From assembly GCF_000158195.2 (NCBI RefSeq), contig NZ_GL987994.1, forward strand, positions 554,343-618,342: a stretch of DNA of 64,000 bases. The letters run 5' to 3'. Shown one piece after another: positions 47,598-56,720 of the stretch. Each line of letters opens with the position of its first letter. Position 1 is the stretch's first letter. This stretch comes from Fusobacterium mortiferum ATCC 9817. GTDB lineage: Bacteria > Fusobacteriota > Fusobacteriia > Fusobacteriales > Fusobacteriaceae. A model generated the notes under the pieces. The model saw only the letters and a program-made list of their open reading frames with translations, had not been told where the DNA came from and made no database searches. The translations under genes and the position numbers were made by a program.

Positions 47598-49556
47598 ATG
47601 AAAAAAGTATTAATAGTTGGAGGAGTAGCTGGAGGAGCTTCAGCAGCTGCTAGATTGAGAAGATTAGATGAAAGTTTAGAGATAGTTATATTTGAAAAAG
47701 GGGAATATGTTTCTTTTGCTAACTGTGGACTACCTTATCATATAGGAGGAGTTATTGAAAATAGAGAGAGCTTACTTGTACAAACTCCTGAAAAATTAAA
47801 AGCTAGATTCAACCTTGATGTAAGAGTAAATAGTGAGGTTACAGAGGTTAATACAGGGGAAAAATCTGTAAAGGTAAGAACAAAATCTGGAGAGGAGTAC
47901 AGTGAAAGCTATGATTACCTAGTTCTTGCTCCAGGGGCTAAGCCACTATTACCACCTATCAAAGGGATAGACAGTAAGAAGATTTTTACTCTTAGAAATA
48001 TGAATGATATGGACAAGATAAAAAAAGAGTTGGAATTAGATAGAGTAAAAAGAGCAGTAGTAGTAGGTGGAGGCTATGTAGGAGTAGAAACAGCAGAGAA
48101 CCTAACTCACTTAGGAGTAGAAACTACTCTTATAGAGGCAGCTCCAAATATCTTAGCTCCCTTTGATGGAGAGATGACTAATATCTTAGAATATGAGATG
48201 ACTACTAATGGAATAAACTTGATGACTAATGAAAAAGTAGTGGAGTTTAAAGAGAGAGAAGAGGGAGTAGAAGTAGTACTAGAGAGTGGAAAATCAGTGG
48301 TAGCTGATATGATAGTTCTATCTATTGGAGTTACTCCAGATACTAAATTTTTAGTAAATTCAGGAATAGAATTAGGAGCAAGAGGACATATCTTAGTAAA
48401 CGATAGATTGGAAACTAATGCTTCAGGAGTTTATGCCCTAGGAGATGCCATCTTAGTAGAGAACTTTATTACTAGAGAGGAAAGCTCTATTGCTCTAGCT
48501 GGACCAGCTAATAGACAGGGAAGAATAGTAGCAGGAAATATAGTCGGTAGAGATGAGAAATACAATGGAAGTTTAGGTACAGCAATAATAAAGGTATTTG
48601 GACTAACAGGGGCTTCAACAGGATTAAATGAGAGAACAGTGAAAAATTTAGGTGCTTCTTATGAAAAAATCTATCTACACCCTAATGACCACGCTAATTA
48701 CTATCCAGGGGCTACTCCTATCAGTATCAAGGTTATATATGAGAAGGAGAATAGAGAGATTTTAGGAGCTCAAGCTATTGGAGTAAAGGGAGTAGATAAA
48801 TTCATAGATGTAATAGCTACAACTATAAAGTTTGGTGGAAAGATAGAGGATTTAGCAGAGTTAGACTTAGCTTATGCTCCACCATTCTCTTCGGCAAAAT
48901 CTCCAGCTAATATGGCAGGATTTATTGGATTAAATATAGAAGAGGGATTAGTAGAGCAGATATTTATGGAGGATTTAGCTAATTACAATAAGGATACACA
49001 GATTATCTTAGATACTAGAGAGGAGATAGAGCTAGTTACAGGAGTAATAGAAGGTAGTATAAATATTCCTCTTAGCCAGCTTAGAAAGAGAGTAGGAGAG
49101 TTACCTAAGGATAAGGAGATTTTAGCTTACTGTGCTGTTGGACTTAGAGGATATATTGCAGCTAGATTTTTATCACAAAATGGATACAAGGTAAAGAATA
49201 TAGCTGGTGGAATCAAATCTAAAATAAAAGAGTTACACTTTGTAGAGAAAAAAGTAGAGGTAGAAACTCCAAAAGTTAATGTAGAGATTGATAAGAGTGA
49301 GTATTTAGATTTATCTGGACTATCTTGCCCTGGACCATTAGTAAAAATTAAAGAGAATATGGACAGCTTAAAAGATGGAGAAGTATTGAAGGTAAAGGTA
49401 TCAGACCCTGGTTTTTACAATGATATTCAAAGCTGGAGCAAGGTAACAAAAAATACACTGCTATCTCTTGAGAAAAAAGATGGAAACATATTTGCTACAT
49501 TACAAAAGGGAGATAGTACCAATCTTGATATCGAAAAAAAAAAGACAATAGAGTAA
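47598..49556 (+). CDS. CoA-disulfide reductase/rhodanese/TusA fusion protein
   Basis: A flavoprotein of 652 residues. The FAD/NAD oxidoreductase part has VGGVAGGASAAARLRRLDE and the redox Cys in SFANCGLPYHIGG. A rhodanese domain follows at about 470-545 with catalytic loop CAVGLRG, then a TusA-like domain (DLSGLSCPGPLVKIKENMDSLKDGEVLKV) near 577-640. The frame ends soon after a run of ten A (49534-49543). With 11 A it would continue into the DsrE-like frame at 49643 to give an 810-residue fusion, the usual form of the family. It likely handles persulfides or CoA disulfide. Confidence 0.88.
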   Translation: MKKVLIVGGVAGGASAAARLRRLDESLEIVIFEKGEYVSFANCGLPYHIGGVIENRESLLVQTPEKLKARFNLDVRVNSEVTEVNTGEKSVKVRTKSGEEYSESYDYLVLAPGAKPLLPPIKGIDSKKIFTLRNMNDMDKIKKELELDRVKRAVVVGGGYVGVETAENLTHLGVETTLIEAAPNILAPFDGEMTNILEYEMTTNGINLMTNEKVVEFKEREEGVEVVLESGKSVVADMIVLSIGVTPDTKFLVNSGIELGARGHILVNDRLETNASGVYALGDAILVENFITREESSIALAGPANRQGRIVAGNIVGRDEKYNGSLGTAIIKVFGLTGASTGLNERTVKNLGASYEKIYLHPNDHANYYPGATPISIKVIYEKENREILGAQAIGVKGVDKFIDVIATTIKFGGKIEDLAELDLAYAPPFSSAKSPANMAGFIGLNIEEGLVEQIFMEDLANYNKDTQIILDTREEIELVTGVIEGSINIPLSQLRKRVGELPKDKEILAYCAVGLRGYIAARFLSQNGYKVKNIAGGIKSKIKELHFVEKKVEVETPKVNVEIDKSEYLDLSGLSCPGPLVKIKENMDSLKDGEVLKVKVSDPGFYNDIQSWSKVTKNTLLSLEKKDGNIFATLQKGDSTNLDIEKKKTIE

Positions 49557-50029
49557 TAGAAACTAATGAGGGAGTTACTATTGTAGTTTTCAGTGGAGAT
49601 TTAGACAAGGCAATAGCAGCATTTATAATAGCTAATGGGGCTTTGGCTATGGGTAAAAAAGTAACAATGTTCTTTACATTCTGGGGACTATCTATCTTGA
49701 AAAAAGAGAATCTAGGTAAAAAATCATTTATAGAGAAGATGTTTGCTATGATGTTACCTAAGAATAGTGAAAAACTTCCAGTGTCAAAGATGAATTTCTT
49801 AGGAATAGGGGCAAAACTTATAAGATGGACAATGAAGAGGAAAAATATAATGTCTTTAGAGGAGCTTATGAGAAAGAGTATAGAGTCTGGAGCTAATATT
49901 ACAGCTTGTACTATGTCTATGGAAGTTATGGGAATAACACAGGAAGAGTTGATAGATGGAATAGGTTATGGAGGAGTGGGACAATATTTAGGAGCTACTG
50001 AAAACTCAAATACTAATCTATTTATCTAA
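49534..50029 (+). pseudogene. DsrE-like C-terminal domain separated by a poly-A frameshift
   Basis: Downstream of the A10 tract the other frame reads VIETNEGVTIVVFSGDLDKAIAAFIIANGALAMGKKVTMFFTFWGLSIL...GANITACTMSMEVMGI, a DsrE/DrsE_2 domain. No good ribosome site precedes the internal ATG at 49643, so it is not likely an independent gene. One extra A (or transcriptional slippage) would fuse it to the upstream protein. It may be phase-variable, slippage-expressed or a sequencing error. Confidence 0.72.
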
Positions 50030-50047
50030 AGATAAGTGGGGAGGAAA

Positions 50048-50338
50048 ATGACAAAAGTATTTTATATAATTGCTATCCTATCTTTGATTATTTCTTTTAT
50101 TAAAAGTAGAGAGAAAACAAAGATGGTACTAAAAAAAGCTTGGAAATCCTTTGAAAATATTATGCCACAGTTTCTATCAATTATATTGTTGATAGGAGTG
50201 ATGTTAGCTGTATTGACTCCAGAGCAAATCTCTATGTTTTTAGGGAAGGAGTCAGGGATAATGGTAACTATAATAAGAAATCTATCTGCCTTTGTGTTCT
50301 CACTAGTTGTGGCAATGGTTATGGGGGGAGTACTATGA
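50048..50338 (+). CDS. Permease half, YraQ/ArsP (DUF318)-like, part 1
   Basis: A 96-residue membrane protein with about three spans (FYIIAILSLIISFI...LSIILLIGVMLAVLTPEQISMFLGKESG...FVFSLVVAMVMGGVL). I start at ATG 50048, preceded by GGGGAGGAAA. It matches part of the two-domain DUF318 permeases. Its stop overlaps the next gene by four bases, and the two probably form one carrier. Context suggests export or import of a sulfur compound. Confidence 0.7.
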   Translation: MTKVFYIIAILSLIISFIKSREKTKMVLKKAWKSFENIMPQFLSIILLIGVMLAVLTPEQISMFLGKESGIMVTIIRNLSAFVFSLVVAMVMGGVL

Positions 50339-50874
50339 TTAAAAATTTTGTAAAAAGATACAGATTTTTTCTAATACTTTTGGTTATAAATATATCCCTA
50401 CTCTTTATCTCTCCAGAGATTGGGGAAAAATCCTTTAGTATTACCTATGATAATCTTTTAGAGATGTTAGGAGTTATACCACCTATATTTATACTTTTAG
50501 GAGTTTTAGATGTATGGCTAAAGAAAGAGACAATGATTAAATATATGGGAAAAGGTTCTGGAGTAGTGGGAGTTTTACTTTCCTTTATAATTGGAGCTAC
50601 TGCTGCTGGACCACTTTATGCAGCCTTTCCAGTGGCAGGTGTACTTTTAAGAAAGGGAACAAGTATATTTAATGTGCTAATTTTTATAGGAGCTTGGTCT
50701 ACTATGAAGGTACCACTTCTCATATTTGAATCCACAGCCTTAGGTTACAGTTTTTCTATGTTACGTCTAGGACTTAATATAGTTGGAATCCCTGTGATTG
50801 CCTTTATCATAAGTGTATTTTTAAAAGAGAAGGACAAAGAGGAGATATACTCTCTTGCTCAAGAGAGGGAGTAA
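50335..50874 (+). CDS. Permease half, YraQ/ArsP (DUF318)-like, part 2
   Basis: A 179-residue protein with four to five spans. It carries the family core VVGVLLSFIIGATAAGPLYAAFPVAGVLLRKGTSIFNVLIFIGAWSTMKVPLLIFE. Coupled by ATGA to the preceding half. Natural splitting into two coupled genes, rather than a broken gene, is indicated because both have intact starts and ends. Confidence 0.78.
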   Translation: MIKNFVKRYRFFLILLVINISLLFISPEIGEKSFSITYDNLLEMLGVIPPIFILLGVLDVWLKKETMIKYMGKGSGVVGVLLSFIIGATAAGPLYAAFPVAGVLLRKGTSIFNVLIFIGAWSTMKVPLLIFESTALGYSFSMLRLGLNIVGIPVIAFIISVFLKEKDKEEIYSLAQERE

Positions 50875-50883
50875 TTTCTTTCT

Positions 50884-50899
50884 TACTAAAATTTTAGTA
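50884..50899. repeat. Short palindromic repeat, copy 6
   Basis: TACTAAAATTTTAGTA preceded by TTTCTTTCT, ten bases after the permease stop. Confidence 0.75.
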
Positions 50900-50961
50900 G
50901 TATGGAATTTTTAAATTAAAATCCTAAAATAAAAATATTTAATATAAAAGAAAAAAGGTAA

Positions 50962-51081
50962 CTACTCAGCCAGCAAATTAATTTAAGAAAATTCAAAGAA
51001 TTGTATAATTCTTATTCAACTTCTTGAAATATAGAGCAATTCTTAGTTTTCTTTTTAAATAAAAAATAGCTGAGTAGTTAT
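50962..51081. repeat. Short palindromic element without core, copy G
   Basis: The terminal inverted repeats TAACTACTCAGC and AGCTGAGTAGTTA enclose arms matching copy E (AAATTAATTTAAGAAAATTC; TCAACTTCTTGAAATATAG), but the long-hairpin core is absent. This suggests the core is a separable unit or that G is a deletion derivative. Confidence 0.7.
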
Positions 51082-51154
51082 CCCCTTACTTTGTCCTAAC
51101 TTAAATTTAATAAACTAGGCACTTTTTGAGTTTCTTAGCAAGTTATTTGAATAG

Positions 51155-51628
51155 TTATAGAGTATCTAATATCTCTCTACCAATATCAGTTCTAAAATAC
51201 TCTCTATACCCCTCTATTCCCTCTTTATTTTTTTCAAATATATTTATTATCAAATCAGCTTCTATCAATATTTGATGAGAGAGATTATTCAAATCTAAAT
51301 AATTATGATGATTTTCTATTAAAAAATATATCTCTTTTTCCTCTTTAGGAGATATCTCATATTTTTTAGAGAAATTTGATAAAATCATTTTTACTTCAAT
51401 AAGTTGATTTTCTAAAGAGGGATTTACCCCCTTATCCTTACAAGATTTAATTCCTATATCATGGAGAATAGCTGCTATCTCCAACAGCTCTAAGGCTTTT
51501 TTATCTAAGCCCAATTTTTCAGCAAAGAGCTTAGCTAAAGAGTGAACTTTTAAAATATGTTGAGTTCTTCTAATATGACCATTTTCAAATTTCAAAGCTT
51601 CTATTAAAATCTCATTAACTCTACTCAT
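51155..51628 (-). CDS. HD-domain hydrolase
   Basis: A 157-residue metal-dependent phosphohydrolase. It shows HILKVHSLAKLFAEKLGLDKKALELLEIAAILHDIGIKSCKDKG, with the His...HD pattern, and a later IENHHNYLD. Substrates for such short HD proteins are often nucleotides. Overlaps the upstream gene by eight bases, so it belongs to the molybdenum-cofactor transcription unit. Confidence 0.82.
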   Translation of the reverse strand: MSRVNEILIEALKFENGHIRRTQHILKVHSLAKLFAEKLGLDKKALELLEIAAILHDIGIKSCKDKGVNPSLENQLIEVKMILSNFSKKYEISPKEEKEIYFLIENHHNYLDLNNLSHQILIEADLIINIFEKNKEGIEGYREYFRTDIGREILDTL

Positions 51629-51887
51629 TATTTACTACCTCAATTTTGAATATAAGTATTGTATCAGCATCTGGACAAGCAAATCTGTAATCTTCACTTT
51701 TACTTTTTGGTATATCTCCCCCATAACGCAATATATCTATATATGGAAATCCAGAGTGAAAAGCCATAGGACAGAGTCTACCTCTATCCTCGTCAAAATC
51801 AAAGGTGTCTCCTATTTTATGCCCTCTATGACATCCACATTTTCCTACTCTATCTACAATTGTCAATTTAATTTTTGGTTTTTTCAT
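51621..51887 (-). CDS. TIGR04076-family small protein
   Basis: An 88-residue protein: KIKLTIVDRVGKCGCHRGHKIGDTFDFDEDRGRLCPMAFHSGFPYIDILRYGGDIP...ACPDADTILIFKIEVV. Four conserved Cys (KCGC, CP, CPD) suggest metal binding. The family is common in anaerobes near redox genes and has no proven role. GGGGGGA precedes the ATG; 14 bases after mobB. Confidence 0.75.
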   Translation of the reverse strand: MKKPKIKLTIVDRVGKCGCHRGHKIGDTFDFDEDRGRLCPMAFHSGFPYIDILRYGGDIPKSKSEDYRFACPDADTILIFKIEVVNNE

Positions 51888-51901
51888 ACAAGTCCCCCCA
51901 T

Positions 51902-52384
51902 CTATTTTAATAAGTTTAATAAATAGTTAAATACCTCATCACTATCTTTTTTAAAACATTTTTCTCCTAAATAATCAAAATCACTGTATACCCCTATCCG
52001 ATTTAGCGGGTTGGATACAGGAGTTTCTGACACTCCCTTTCTCAGTAATTCTATTTTAGGAAGAGTGCTATTTTTACAACCTTCAATAATTACTATATCC
52101 ATATCTGACATAATTTCAATCATATCTTCAAGAGATTTGTTATCCTTTTCTACTAAAAGCCATTTATTTTTAGAAAAGACAATACTTTTTTTTGCTCCAC
52201 TATTAAAATGTTGGAAATTATCTTCCAAATAATTTGTAGTCTCAAAATCATGTCCATCATGTTTAATAGTTCCAACTTTAAAGTTATGTGCTGTAAAAAA
52301 CTTTACAAGCTTATTTAAAAAAGTAGTTTTACCAGTGTTTTTATATCCACAAATCTGCAAAATAAAAGGTTTTATAGCTCCCAT
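51902..52384 (-). CDS. mobB: Molybdopterin-guanine dinucleotide biosynthesis protein B
   Basis: A 160-residue GTP-binding protein with Walker A ICGYKNTGKTTFLNKL and the later IVIIEGCKNSTLPKIELLR. It supports insertion of the guanine dinucleotide cofactor. Overlaps moeA by 13 bases. Its place downstream of nitrate reductase matches a dedicated cofactor supply. Confidence 0.88.
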   Translation of the reverse strand: MGAIKPFILQICGYKNTGKTTFLNKLVKFFTAHNFKVGTIKHDGHDFETTNYLEDNFQHFNSGAKKSIVFSKNKWLLVEKDNKSLEDMIEIMSDMDIVIIEGCKNSTLPKIELLRKGVSETPVSNPLNRIGVYSDFDYLGEKCFKKDSDEVFNYLLNLLK

Positions 52385-53562
52385 ATTACTACCTCATCTC
52401 CACTTTTTACTCCATTACTTCCGCTAGGAATCTCAACTAACACATTACAACCTTTCATACTTCCAAGAGCATAGGAGCTATGAAGACCATCAGGTATCTC
52501 TATTTTGCCATTACAAAACTTTCCTCTTACAAATCTTCTTTTATCTCCACCTTTAGAAAAATCAGATAGAAGAGCTCCACTATTTCTCTTTAAAGGGAGT
52601 AAAGAGTCTTTTTGTAAAAATCCCAATAGAGTTCTTCCTAAAATTTCAAAAGTTACACAAGCAGCAAATGGATTTCCAGAAAGAGATAGAACAGGACAAC
52701 TATCTATTAGAGAAAATAAAGCAGGAGTACCAGGCTTTAAATTCACTCTCCAAAATATCTTTTCTCCACCAGCTAAATCAATAGCTTCATGGAATATATC
52801 CTTTTCTCCAACAGAGACTCCACCAGTAGTAATTATTACATCTACCTTAGAGGCTAGCTCTTTTAATCTTTGAGCTAGTTTTAGAGTACTATCTTCAAGA
52901 TATTCAAATATATCCACCTCATATCCTAACTCTTTTAATCTTTGTGTAAGAAGCATACCATTGCTATCAAAGATTTTTCCCTCTTTTAAAGATTCCCAAG
53001 GATTAGAAATCTCATCTCCAGTGATAATGAGAGCTATTTTGATTTTTTTATAGACTTGAATTTCAGTAACACCAATGCTAGAGAGGAGAGCAAGACTTAT
53101 ATAGTCAAGTTTTTCTCCCTTTTTTAGTAGTAATTCTCCCCTTTGAAAATCCTCTCCTAAAAAACAGATATTATCTCCCTTTTTTCCATATTTTTGTATA
53201 ACAACTTCCCTTCCTTGAAAAGAACAGTACTCTTGTGGAATTACAATATCACAGTCAGGTGGAAGTTTAGCCCCTGTCATTATTCTATGTATTTCATTTG
53301 AGCCTAGTGAGATAGAGCAGTTATCTCCAGCATAAATAGTAGATTTTATTGTAAACTTAAAATTTTCTTTTAAATTTTTAGAGTTTAAAGTTACTCCGTC
53401 CATAGCACTTTTTGAAAAGGGAGGTTGATTTATAGGAGAGAATATATCTTCTGCCAATATATATCCCAGACCCTTAGATATACTAATTTTTTCTATTCCT
53501 ATATCTTTTACAGAACTCTCAAAAATTTTAAAAGCCTCTTCTATCTCAATGTTTTTTTTCAT
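52372..53562 (-). CDS. moeA: Molybdopterin molybdenumtransferase
   Basis: A 396-residue MoeA protein inserting molybdate into adenylated molybdopterin. Visible are INQPPFSKSAMDGV, IMTGAKLPPDCDIVIPQE, the MoCF-binding signature VDVIITTGGVSVGEKD and LKPGTPALFSLIDSCPVLSLSGNPFAACVTFE. The C-terminal beta domain follows. Eight bases after mobA. Confidence 0.93.
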   Translation of the reverse strand: MKKNIEIEEAFKIFESSVKDIGIEKISISKGLGYILAEDIFSPINQPPFSKSAMDGVTLNSKNLKENFKFTIKSTIYAGDNCSISLGSNEIHRIMTGAKLPPDCDIVIPQEYCSFQGREVVIQKYGKKGDNICFLGEDFQRGELLLKKGEKLDYISLALLSSIGVTEIQVYKKIKIALIITGDEISNPWESLKEGKIFDSNGMLLTQRLKELGYEVDIFEYLEDSTLKLAQRLKELASKVDVIITTGGVSVGEKDIFHEAIDLAGGEKIFWRVNLKPGTPALFSLIDSCPVLSLSGNPFAACVTFEILGRTLLGFLQKDSLLPLKRNSGALLSDFSKGGDKRRFVRGKFCNGKIEIPDGLHSSYALGSMKGCNVLVEIPSGSNGVKSGDEVVIWEL

Positions 53563-53569
53563 TTTTTCC

Positions 53570-54133
53570 TCACTTTATATATTTCTCATAATCTTCAAAG
53601 GTATTTATATTGATAAAATAGTTCTTAGATATTTCCAAATCCTTCATTGAAAGTTTTAAACAGTTTTTATTTTCAAAGATATCTTTAAGTTTATAATTTT
53701 TTTTCTCTCTCATTTTTTCCAAAATAGGAAGTAATTTTTTTGTGTATATAGCACTAAGTGGATATGTTAGATTGTTTTCATCATAGAGGATAACCCCTGA
53801 ATAATTTTTTAAATACTCTAAAAGTTTAAGAAAAATCTCTCTAGTAATAAAGGGCATATCACATCCAATTATAAAAAGAGTTTCCTCACTGCATCTATCT
53901 AAAGCATTAAAAATAGCTTCAAAAGGTGTATATTCCACATTTGTATCATATATGTATTGGACTTCTCTATCTGTGCAGTACTCTTTTTTAGTTGAGATAT
54001 AGATTTTTTCATCTCTAAAATTTTCTATTATGATATCTAAAAAGGTAGAGTTATTATACAATAACTCCCCCTTTTGACAATATCCCATTCTACTTCCTTT
54101 TCCCCCAGCTAAGATTAAAACTCCTCTACTCAT
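53570..54133 (-). CDS. mobA: Molybdenum cofactor guanylyltransferase
   Basis: About 187 residues. The nucleotidyltransferase loop ILAGGKGSRMG and the acidic IGCDMPFI are present, as in MobA. I start at ATG 54133, two bases after the TDT carrier stop; an earlier TTG overlaps that gene. It forms the guanine-dinucleotide cofactor required by the nitrate reductase upstream. Confidence 0.9.
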   Translation of the reverse strand: MSRGVLILAGGKGSRMGYCQKGELLYNNSTFLDIIIENFRDEKIYISTKKEYCTDREVQYIYDTNVEYTPFEAIFNALDRCSEETLFIIGCDMPFITREIFLKLLEYLKNYSGVILYDENNLTYPLSAIYTKKLLPILEKMREKKNYKLKDIFENKNCLKLSMKDLEISKNYFININTFEDYEKYIK

Positions 54134-54135
54134 AA

Positions 54136-55059
54136 TCAATCTTTTCTTATCCAAATGAACATATTTAATAGAATGTAGAAGATAATTCCAGAAGTTAGAT
54201 AAATCTGTATTCCAGATAGCTGAGTTAAGAATATAGCTAAATCTAAATAACCAATAGTTTTTAAATATCCACTCATCTTAGTTGTCGCTACTATTCCTAT
54301 TGCCATAGGGAATGTAAGTCCAGCAAATGCTGGAGAAAATCCAAATGAGAAAAATTTAGGTAACTTATAAATTATAAAAATAAGTGCTAAGAGTACACAG
54401 ATATATAGGTACCCTAGTAGATAGATATTAGGATTTTGTACACTGTTTAGATAGCTCACTGTACATAGAGAACTAGGGGCTAGTACAATGGCTTGAGTGT
54501 GATAGAAAGCATCTTTTAAATCATGTTTAACCAGACGATAAATCATAAAAGGAATGATTAAAGTGAATACCCCTATTCCATAGTAAGTTACAATCTTTAG
54601 AATAGTTGGCTCTTTCATCACTCCACCTATAACCACTGATACCATTATACCATTGTAAGTAACAAAATAACTAGGAACAAATGTGTCCATCTTGAAATCC
54701 TTTACTATATTTCTATAAGTGAAGATAAGAATATGTAAAGTATGTAATCCTAAACCTAATGACCAGAATAACTTCCCCATTTCAGGACTAAAGTCAAATA
54801 TATAGCTACCAAGTATCATCATAAGCATAGTAAATCCAGCATATAAGCTACTAGGAACAGTTGTTTTGTACTCTGATTTACAAGTTTCAAATACTAGAAA
54901 AATTCTAACTAAATATATCAACCAAATTACAAGAGCAGAAATCATAGTAATATGACGTACTATTGGAAACCCTTGAGCTAGATATACATTAGAAAGTGTA
55001 CAAGCTCCTACCATTGTAGGAAGTAAAGGAACAGGCATTTTTTTCAGTCTGTCTATCAT
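54136..55059 (-). CDS. TDT-family carrier (TehA/SLAC1-like)
   Basis: A 307-residue protein with about ten spans. The N-terminus VPLLPTMVGACTLSNVYLAQGFPIVRHITM and the C-terminal FGFSPAFAGLTFPMAIGIVATTKM are typical of the tellurite-resistance/dicarboxylate (TDT) carrier family, which includes sulfite exporter Ssu1 and SLAC1 anion channels. In an operon with nitrate reductase it may move nitrate or nitrite; that is inference. Confidence 0.82.
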   Translation of the reverse strand: MIDRLKKMPVPLLPTMVGACTLSNVYLAQGFPIVRHITMISALVIWLIYLVRIFLVFETCKSEYKTTVPSSLYAGFTMLMMILGSYIFDFSPEMGKLFWSLGLGLHTLHILIFTYRNIVKDFKMDTFVPSYFVTYNGIMVSVVIGGVMKEPTILKIVTYYGIGVFTLIIPFMIYRLVKHDLKDAFYHTQAIVLAPSSLCTVSYLNSVQNPNIYLLGYLYICVLLALIFIIYKLPKFFSFGFSPAFAGLTFPMAIGIVATTKMSGYLKTIGYLDLAIFLTQLSGIQIYLTSGIIFYILLNMFIWIRKD

Positions 55060-55062
55060 TAA

Positions 55063-56298
55063 TTATTTCACCTCATCATAAGTAAATTCAAAATTCTCTG
55101 TTGTATGGAAAAAATCAGAGTAATCTATATCAAACAATCTCTTTTTGACCTTAGACACATCTATTTTTAGACGTATAAGTTGTGTCAATATCCCAGCATA
55201 AGAGAGGTCTCCTTGTAGTATAGCTCCATGGATAACTCCATCTTTGTGGATAATTTTTTTATAGTTACCAAGATTATCTAAATCTATCTCTTCAATATAG
55301 CTTTCATCATAGCCAGAAGTTATACCTAAAGACATAGTAGGAATACCTAAAAAATTCATAGTAGCCTTACTAGCAAAAAAGTCGTCCATAGATTTTTCTA
55401 TTCCACTCATATTGTAAGCAGCTATGATACCTTCCTTTACAGCCACTGGCCAGATAGGAGCTCTTCCACTGACATCTCCAGCTCCATAGATATTAGGGAT
55501 ATTAGTTTCTCCCTTTTCATCAAATAGAAGTCCATTATTGTCACAGCTTACATCACTCTCTTTTAAGAACTCTATATTACTTCTAATACCAGCAGCACTT
55601 ATAAGTAAATCACAAGGAAGAATCTTACCATTTTTTAATACCACTCTTTTTACTACTCCATTTTCACTTCCTACTAGTGCTATACCATTGCTGTAATACT
55701 GTTTTAGTCCCTCTTTTTCAAAAGCTTTCTCATATACTGTAGCACTATGTTTGTCTAGCTGGATAGGTAACATTCTATCTCCCATTTCAACTAAATAAAG
55801 ATTTTTATTTTTATGAAGTAGTCCAGCAGCAACATCTATTCCTACAAGTCCCCCTCCCATAATTACAATATCTTTTACATGGGGAAGTAATTTTTCAATC
55901 TCTTCAACATCTTCAAAGTTTCTAAATCCTACAATATTTTTTACTCCCTCTATTCCCATTATTTTAGGGATAAAAGAGTGAGCACCAGAAGCTATTAGAA
56001 GTTTATCATAGTCAACCTCTTCTCCATTATCTAATTTTACCTTTTGTGAAACAGTGTCTAAACCTATTACCTCTTTTCCTTTTATCCACTCTACTCTATT
56101 TTTTTCAATAAAATTTACCTCAACAAAGGATAATTTTTTTAAGTCTCTAATACCCTTTAGATGATGGTATAGTATACAACGAGAGTAAATATCCTTATCT
56201 TTAGATATCAGAGTTATTTCAGAGTTAGGATTTAATTCACGAAGTTTTCTAATGGCATTAATACCAGCAGCACTAGCTCCAATTACAACAAATCTCAT
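55063..56298 (-). CDS. NAD(P)/FAD-dependent oxidoreductase (NarA/NirB-like)
   Basis: A 411-residue flavoprotein with the N-terminal GASAAGINAIRKLRELNP FAD fold, central NAD fold IVIMGGGLVGIDVAAGLLH, and C-terminal FAD motif NIYGAGDVSGRAPIWPVAVKEG. It resembles NADH-ferredoxin/rubredoxin reductases. In clostridial nitrate reductase operons such a protein passes electrons to the Fe-S subunit. Its start overlaps the ferredoxin gene stop. Confidence 0.86.
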   Translation of the reverse strand: MRFVVIGASAAGINAIRKLRELNPNSEITLISKDKDIYSRCILYHHLKGIRDLKKLSFVEVNFIEKNRVEWIKGKEVIGLDTVSQKVKLDNGEEVDYDKLLIASGAHSFIPKIMGIEGVKNIVGFRNFEDVEEIEKLLPHVKDIVIMGGGLVGIDVAAGLLHKNKNLYLVEMGDRMLPIQLDKHSATVYEKAFEKEGLKQYYSNGIALVGSENGVVKRVVLKNGKILPCDLLISAAGIRSNIEFLKESDVSCDNNGLLFDEKGETNIPNIYGAGDVSGRAPIWPVAVKEGIIAAYNMSGIEKSMDDFFASKATMNFLGIPTMSLGITSGYDESYIEEIDLDNLGNYKKIIHKDGVIHGAILQGDLSYAGILTQLIRLKIDVSKVKKRLFDIDYSDFFHTTENFEFTYDEVK

Positions 56299-56714
56299 TA
56301 TTTTTTCACCTCTTCAAATGTTATAGCTCCCATAGGACAACGTTTTACACACTCAGGGTCTGCCTCTTTTCCTTCAAAAGAGCACATATCACACTTCATA
56401 ATCTCTTTATGAGTTAAGGTATCACTTTTTAATACTCCATATGGGCAAGCCATTATACACATATAGCAGCTTGCACACTGCTCTTTATTATATTCTACAT
56501 ACCCAGTATCACTATTTTTACTCATAGCCCCAGTCATACATGTAAATACACATTCTGGTAAATCGCAGTGTCTACAAAATATTGGAGCAGGTTTCTTTTG
56601 AGAGTCTATAGTTATTCTATTTCTAGAATCACTAGAATTATGAGCTACACAACAGGCAGTAACACAAGTAAGACATCCTACACATTTTTTTCTATCTATT
56701 TTTATACGTTTCAT
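56298..56714 (-). CDS. Polyferredoxin, HydN/NarC-like electron carrier
   Basis: A 138-residue protein with four [4Fe-4S] binding sets: CVGCLTCVTAC, CRHCDLPECVFTC, CASCYMCIMAC and CDMC...ECVKRC. Such HydN/DmsB-like subunits serve molybdopterin oxidoreductases. It lies between the nitrate reductase and the flavoprotein, so electron transfer from flavin to the Mo subunit is expected. Confidence 0.9.
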   Translation of the reverse strand: MKRIKIDRKKCVGCLTCVTACCVAHNSSDSRNRITIDSQKKPAPIFCRHCDLPECVFTCMTGAMSKNSDTGYVEYNKEQCASCYMCIMACPYGVLKSDTLTHKEIMKCDMCSFEGKEADPECVKRCPMGAITFEEVKK

Positions 56715-56720
56715 AATTAT

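Noticed and set aside
49643-50029. DsrE-like frame as an independent gene starting at ATG 49643
   Set aside because: No Shine-Dalgarno precedes it, and the same frame is open back to the A10 tract with DsrE-type sequence, so it is the displaced end of the upstream protein.
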